Shown here in pieces: positions 4,600 through 7,731 of a stretch of DNA of 7,731 nucleotides; position 1 is the stretch's first letter; the number at the start of each line of letters is the position of its first letter. The translations under genes were made by a program, and so were the position numbers. This stretch comes from an uncultured Collinsella sp. (GTDB lineage: Bacteria > Actinomycetota > Coriobacteriia > Coriobacteriales > Coriobacteriaceae): positions 1 to 7,731 of the forward strand of contig CAUAGV010000073.1 in NCBI GenBank assembly GCA_958428675.1, given 5' to 3'. The notes beneath the pieces are model-generated. The model did no database searches and was not told where the DNA came from. It saw only the letters and a list, made by a program, of their open reading frames with translations.

Positions 4600-5508
4600 A
4601 TGAAGGCAATCATCCCCGCCGCCGGTCTTGGCACGCGTTTTCTGCCTGGCACCAAGTGCACGCCCAAAGAGATGCTGCCGGTGCTCGACAAGCCCGTCAT
4701 TCAGTACGTCGTCGAGGAGGCGCTCGACCCCGAGGAAGTCGACGACGCCATCATCGTTACTTCTCCCGGCAAGCCCGAGCTGCTGAACTACTTCCAGCCC
4801 GATCGCTCGCTCGAGAACCTGCTGCGCGAGCGCGGCAAGAACGCCTATGCCGATGCCGTCGCCCACGCTGGCGGTATGCCGGTCGACTTCCGCTATCAGT
4901 ACGAGCCCAAGGGCCTCGGCCATGCTATCCGCTCTGCTGCCGACGCCGTGGCAGGGGAGAACTTCCTGGTTCTTCTGGGCGACTACGTTGTGCCTAACCG
5001 CGACATCTGCGACAAGATGCTCGCCGTTTCCAAGGAGCACGGTGGCGCTTCGGTTATCGCCGTCGCTGCTTGCTCGCCCGAGGAAGTCAGCCGCTACGGC
5101 GTTATCGCCGGTGAGCGCGTCGGTTCGCTCGAGGGCGCCGAGGACGTTGCCGATGTAGAGCCGGGCGCTGTCTGGCGTATCGGCGGTCTGGTCGAGAAGC
5201 CCGCTCCCGAGGCGGCTCCGTCCAACCTGTACATTGTCGGCCGTTATCTGCTGAGCCCGCTGGTCATGGACCTGCTCGCTGATCAGCAGGCCGGCAAGGG
5301 CGGCGAGATTCAGCTCACCGACGCCATGGCCCGCTCGCTCGATCGCGAGGCTATGTACGCTGTCGTTATCGACCCGCTGTCGGGCTACGACACCGGCACC
5401 CCGTCTGGCTGGATGGCCACCAACGCCCTCATGGCCGCAAGCGATCCTCGCTTTGCCAGCGCCTTCTGGGACGCCATCGACGAGCGCGGCGGATTGATGC
5501 GCAAGTAA
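4600..5508 (+). CDS. galU: UTP--glucose-1-phosphate uridylyltransferase
   Basis: The 302-residue enzyme makes UDP-glucose from UTP and glucose-1-phosphate in the cytoplasm, feeding cell-envelope glycan, capsule and galactose metabolism. The N-terminal nucleotidyltransferase signature is PAAGLGTRFLPGTK (6-19), followed by PKEMLPVLDKPVIQYVVEEA (22-41). EPKGLGHAI (102-110), LLGDYV (125-130), SRYGVIA (164-170), LVEKP (197-201), GRYLL (214-218), GEIQLTDA (235-242) and YDTGTPSGW (263-271) follow in family order. The usual PATK reads PGTK here. ATG at 4600 fits the family N-terminus; its ribosome site GAAAGGA is 12 bases away, long but usable, and a TTG three codons upstream is a possible alternative. 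The gene sits alone between two strong terminators, between rplL and rpoB. Confidence 0.95.
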   Translation: MKAIIPAAGLGTRFLPGTKCTPKEMLPVLDKPVIQYVVEEALDPEEVDDAIIVTSPGKPELLNYFQPDRSLENLLRERGKNAYADAVAHAGGMPVDFRYQYEPKGLGHAIRSAADAVAGENFLVLLGDYVVPNRDICDKMLAVSKEHGGASVIAVAACSPEEVSRYGVIAGERVGSLEGAEDVADVEPGAVWRIGGLVEKPAPEAAPSNLYIVGRYLLSPLVMDLLADQQAGKGGEIQLTDAMARSLDREAMYAVVIDPLSGYDTGTPSGWMATNALMAASDPRFASAFWDAIDERGGLMRK

Positions 5509-5528
5509 GCCTTCGGGCATCGACATTT

Positions 5529-5561
5529 ACGGGCGCGGACCTCGGTTCGCGCCCGTTTTTT
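5529..5561 (+). terminator. Intrinsic terminator of galU
   Basis: ACGGGCGCG (5529-5537) pairs perfectly with CGCGCCCGT (5548-5556) around a ten-base loop, and T residues run from 5556 to 5561. It lies 21 bases after the galU stop and should insulate galU from rpoB. Confidence 0.93.
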
Positions 5562-5585
5562 ATAAGAGCTGCGATTGCCGGCTCT

Positions 5586-5631
5586 CTGTTCACAGAAAAT
5601 ATATGAACAGATGTTCGATACATATACATCT
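5586..5631. repeat. Overlapping dyads upstream of rpoB, including a GAAC-N4-GTTC site
   Basis: Three inverted repeats overlap: CTGTTC (5586-5591) with GAACAG (5605-5610); GAACA (5605-5609) with TGTTC (5612-5616), two bases apart; and AGATGT (5609-5614) with ACATCT (5626-5631). The middle one has the GAAC-N4-GTTC core of Gram-positive LexA (SOS) boxes. The stretch is AT-rich in a GC-rich genome and lies just after the galU terminator, about 180 bp before rpoB and 65-110 bp before its candidate promoter. It may be a protein-binding region; LexA control of rpoB would be unexpected, so the assignment is weak. Confidence 0.45.
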
Positions 5632-5694
5632 ACCTGCGTGTTTTCTGTCGAAAAACTTTGCTACTCCAAAAACTCAATCGCGTCAAGGCTTTTC

Positions 5695-5722
5695 TTGCCC
5701 AACGGTCGGTACCTGATAAACT
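5695..5722 (+). promoter_or_regulatory. Candidate rpoB promoter
   Basis: TTGCCC (5695-5700) and TAAACT (5717-5722) are separated by 16 bp, and the -10 is preceded by TGA (5714-5716), an extended -10 arrangement. Each hexamer matches four of six consensus bases. A start near 5729 would give a leader of about 67 bases. A dedicated promoter is expected because galU ends in a terminator. Confidence 0.5.
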
Positions 5723-5738
5723 ATTAGGTTGCGATAAC

Positions 5739-5759
5739 TGGCGAAGCTATGCCTCGCCA
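5739..5759 (+). promoter_or_regulatory. 5'UTR hairpin of rpoB
   Basis: TGGCGA (5739-5744) pairs with TCGCCA (5754-5759). After an A/C mismatch, GC (5746-5747) pairs with GC (5751-5752) around TAT. It would lie near the 5' end of the rpoB transcript. No T-tract follows, so it is more likely a 5' stabiliser or a neutral structure than an attenuator. Confidence 0.6.
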
Positions 5760-5795
5760 ACCCACCGAGCATTTCCGTGAAGGAGGAAAAACCTG

Positions 5796-7731
5796 GTGAC
5801 CTACGCATACACTGCCACTGAGCGCAAGCGCGTCAGCTTCGGGAAAATCCCGGAGGCCATGGAGCTCCCCAACCTTATCTCTGTTCAAAGGGAATCCTTT
5901 GAGCGTTTTAAGGACGAGGGCCTTCGTGAGGCGTTCAAGGAATCCAGCCCCATCCAGAGCCAGAACCATGTTCTCGAGGTTACCTTCGGCGAGCATCAGT
6001 TCGGCGACCCTGCGCACACCGTCGAGGAGTGCCGCGAGAAGGACATGACCTATCAGGCCCCGCTCCTGACCGACGTCCGTCTCACCAACAAGGAGACCGG
6101 CGAGATCAAGGAGCAGCTCGTCTTTATGGGCGACTTCCCCATGATGACCGATCAGGGCACCTTCATCATCAACGGTACCGAGCGTATCGTCGTCTCGCAG
6201 CTCGTCCGTTCCCCGGGTGTGTACTACAGCTCCGAGATGGATTCGGGCAAGCAGATCTACAAGGCCCAGATCATCCCGTCCCGCGGTGCCTGGCTTGAGT
6301 TTGAGGTCGACAAGCGCGACCAGCTCATGGTCTCCATCGACCGTAAGCGTAAGCAGAGCGCCACGATGTTCCTGCGCGCCCTTGGCATCGCCGTCACCAA
6401 CGACGACATCATCGAGCTGCTCGGCAACTCCGATGTGATTAAGCGCACCCTGGAGCGCGATACCGCTCTCACCCGCGAGGATGCCCTTATCGAGATCTAC
6501 CGTCGCCTGCGCCCGGGCGAGCCTCCCACCGTGGACGCTTCCCGCAGCCTGCTCGAGGGCCTGCTCTTTAACCCGCAGCGCTACGATCTGGCCCGCGTCG
6601 GCCGTTACAAGGTCAACAAGAAGCTCAACCTCACCACCGAGGAAGAGGTCACGGTGCTCACCGACGAGGATATCGTCGCGACGCTGCGCTACCTGCTGTC
6701 CCTCGCTGCCGGCGAGCAGGGCTTCAAGGTCGACGACATCGACCACTTTGGCAACCGCCGCATCCGCACCGTCGGCGAGCTCGTCGCCAACCAGTTCCGT
6801 ATCGGCATGAGCCGTATGGAGCGCGTCGTCCGTGAGCGCATGAGCTCCCAGGACATCGACGAGATCACCCCGCAGTCGCTCATCAACATCCGCCCGATCG
6901 TGGCCTCCATCAAGGAGTTCTTCGGTTCCTCGCAGCTCTCGCAGTTCATGGACCAGGCGAACCCCCTGACCGGTCTGACCCACAAGCGCCGTCTGTCCGC
7001 ACTCGGCCCTGGCGGTCTTGCCGGCCACAAGTCCGGCTCCAGCCGCCGCACCAACGTGCCGACGGCCGTCCGCGACGTTCACAACTCGCACTACAGCCGC
7101 ATGTGCCCGATCGAGACCCCCGAAGGCCCCAACATCGGCCTGATCGGCTCGCTCGCCCTCTACGCCCGCGTCAACGAGTACGGCTTCATCGAGGCTCCGT
7201 TCCGCCGCGTCGAGAACGGCGTTGCCACCGACCAGATCGACTGGATGACCGCTGACGAGGAAGAGAAGCACGTCATCGCGCCGGCCAACACGCCGCTCGA
7301 TCCCAAGACCAACGAGTTCATCACGACCGATGCCGAGGGCAAGATCGTCCGTCCGCACACCGTGATCGCCCGTACCCGCGACTTCGACGGCTCCTTCGGC
7401 GCTCCCGCCGACGTGCCCGTCGAGGACGTCGACTACATGGACGTCTCCCCGCGTCAGATGCTCTCCGTCGCAGCCACGCTGATTCCGTTCCTGGAGCACG
7501 ACGACGCCAAGCGTACGCTGATGGGCGCTAACATGCAGCGTCAGGCCGTGCCGCTGGTTCACCCCGCCGCTCCCTATGTCGGTACCGGCATGGAGCGTCG
7601 CGCCGCTCTGGACTCCGGCGAGGTCACCCTGGCCAAGAACGCCGGCGAGGTCATCTTTGCCGACGCCGCCAAGATCATCGTCAAGCATGCCGGTGGCATG
7701 GATGAGTATCATCTGGCCAAGTACCAGCGCT
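5796..7731 (+). CDS. rpoB: DNA-directed RNA polymerase subunit beta (3' partial)
   Basis: The frame runs 645 codons to the window end with no stop; the C-terminal half lies outside. It is the beta subunit of RNA polymerase, forming the catalytic cleft with beta'. GVYYS (141-145) and DDIDHFGNRRIRTVGEL (313-329 approx.) are conserved lobe/protrusion blocks. GSSQLSQFMDQANP (377-390) followed by LTHKRRLSALGPGGL (394-408) is the rifampicin-binding cluster I; residues equal to E. coli Q513, D516, H526 and S531 are all wild type. CPIETPEGPNIGLI (437-450) is cluster II, with P564 and I572 equivalents intact. Rifampicin sensitivity at these sites is expected. The start is GTG at 5796 with AGGAGG (5781-5786) nine bases upstream; the next Met is well inside the conserved N-terminus. 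rpoC presumably follows beyond the window. Confidence 0.97.
   Translation, partial: MTYAYTATERKRVSFGKIPEAMELPNLISVQRESFERFKDEGLREAFKESSPIQSQNHVLEVTFGEHQFGDPAHTVEECREKDMTYQAPLLTDVRLTNKETGEIKEQLVFMGDFPMMTDQGTFIINGTERIVVSQLVRSPGVYYSSEMDSGKQIYKAQIIPSRGAWLEFEVDKRDQLMVSIDRKRKQSATMFLRALGIAVTNDDIIELLGNSDVIKRTLERDTALTREDALIEIYRRLRPGEPPTVDASRSLLEGLLFNPQRYDLARVGRYKVNKKLNLTTEEEVTVLTDEDIVATLRYLLSLAAGEQGFKVDDIDHFGNRRIRTVGELVANQFRIGMSRMERVVRERMSSQDIDEITPQSLINIRPIVASIKEFFGSSQLSQFMDQANPLTGLTHKRRLSALGPGGLAGHKSGSSRRTNVPTAVRDVHNSHYSRMCPIETPEGPNIGLIGSLALYARVNEYGFIEAPFRRVENGVATDQIDWMTADEEEKHVIAPANTPLDPKTNEFITTDAEGKIVRPHTVIARTRDFDGSFGAPADVPVEDVDYMDVSPRQMLSVAATLIPFLEHDDAKRTLMGANMQRQAVPLVHPAAPYVGTGMERRAALDSGEVTLAKNAGEVIFADAAKIIVKHAGGMDEYHLAKYQR

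Noticed and set aside
3862..5526. 554-residue minus-strand open frame
   Set aside because: It is the antisense of rplL and galU, both unambiguous. Its length results from strong codon bias in GC-rich genes, and its protein resembles no family.
5663..5686. Minus-strand promoter (TTGACG with TAGCAA, 17 bp)
   Set aside because: The -10 matches poorly and there is no minus-strand gene for it to serve.
5724..7712. 662-residue minus-strand open frame
   Set aside because: It lies wholly opposite rpoB and has low-complexity Asp/Gly/Val/Leu-rich composition typical of antisense reading.
1..7731. CRISPR array, tRNA, rRNA, insertion sequence, toxin-antitoxin or defence system
   Set aside because: No regularly spaced direct repeats, cloverleaf, transposase motif or small two-gene toxin pair was seen on either strand.

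Overview
The window is GC-rich, dense, high-GC Gram-positive chromosomal DNA. The ribosomal and RNA polymerase genes, the GalU sequence and the Shine-Dalgarno style suggest a coriobacterium (Actinomycetota, Coriobacteriia), most likely Collinsella or a close relative. The genus is inferred from recalled protein character and gene order, not from a search.

Layout. (1) 1-885: the C-terminal end of a GH13-type glycosidase, then a hypoxanthine/uracil-DNA glycosylase 3 bp downstream. (2) 887-1549, minus strand: a flavodoxin-like protein of uncertain function, tail-to-tail with the glycosylase (one base between stop codons). (3) 1643-2779: a class I PLP aminotransferase, divergent from the minus-strand gene. 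(4) 2780-3283: 504 bp without a gene. It holds a ~248-bp imperfect palindrome, a near-consensus promoter at the palindrome's right edge, and an L10-type autoregulatory leader ending in an intrinsic terminator. (5) 3284-4285: rplJ and rplL, separated by three consecutive hairpins and closed by a strong terminator. (6) 4286-4599: a 314-bp gap with two near-identical dyads 22 bp apart, a candidate promoter and two leader hairpins. (7) 4600-5508: galU, followed by a strong terminator. (8) 5509-5795: an AT-rich gap with overlapping dyads, including a GAAC-N4-GTTC site, a candidate promoter and a 5'UTR hairpin. (9) 5796-end: the first 645 codons of rpoB.

How the parts work together. rplJ, rplL and rpoB belong to the classical rplKAJL-rpoBC cluster, but here it is split. 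rplK and rplA are not directly upstream, and galU, a UDP-glucose supply gene, sits between rplL and rpoB with intrinsic terminators on both sides. rplJL, galU and rpoB therefore look like three transcription units, each with its own promoter and leader. rplJL is probably autoregulated by the L10-L12 complex through the leader. I see no defence system, insertion sequence, CRISPR array, tRNA or rRNA. The interest lies in the non-coding structure, mainly the long palindrome that carries the rplJ promoter in one arm.
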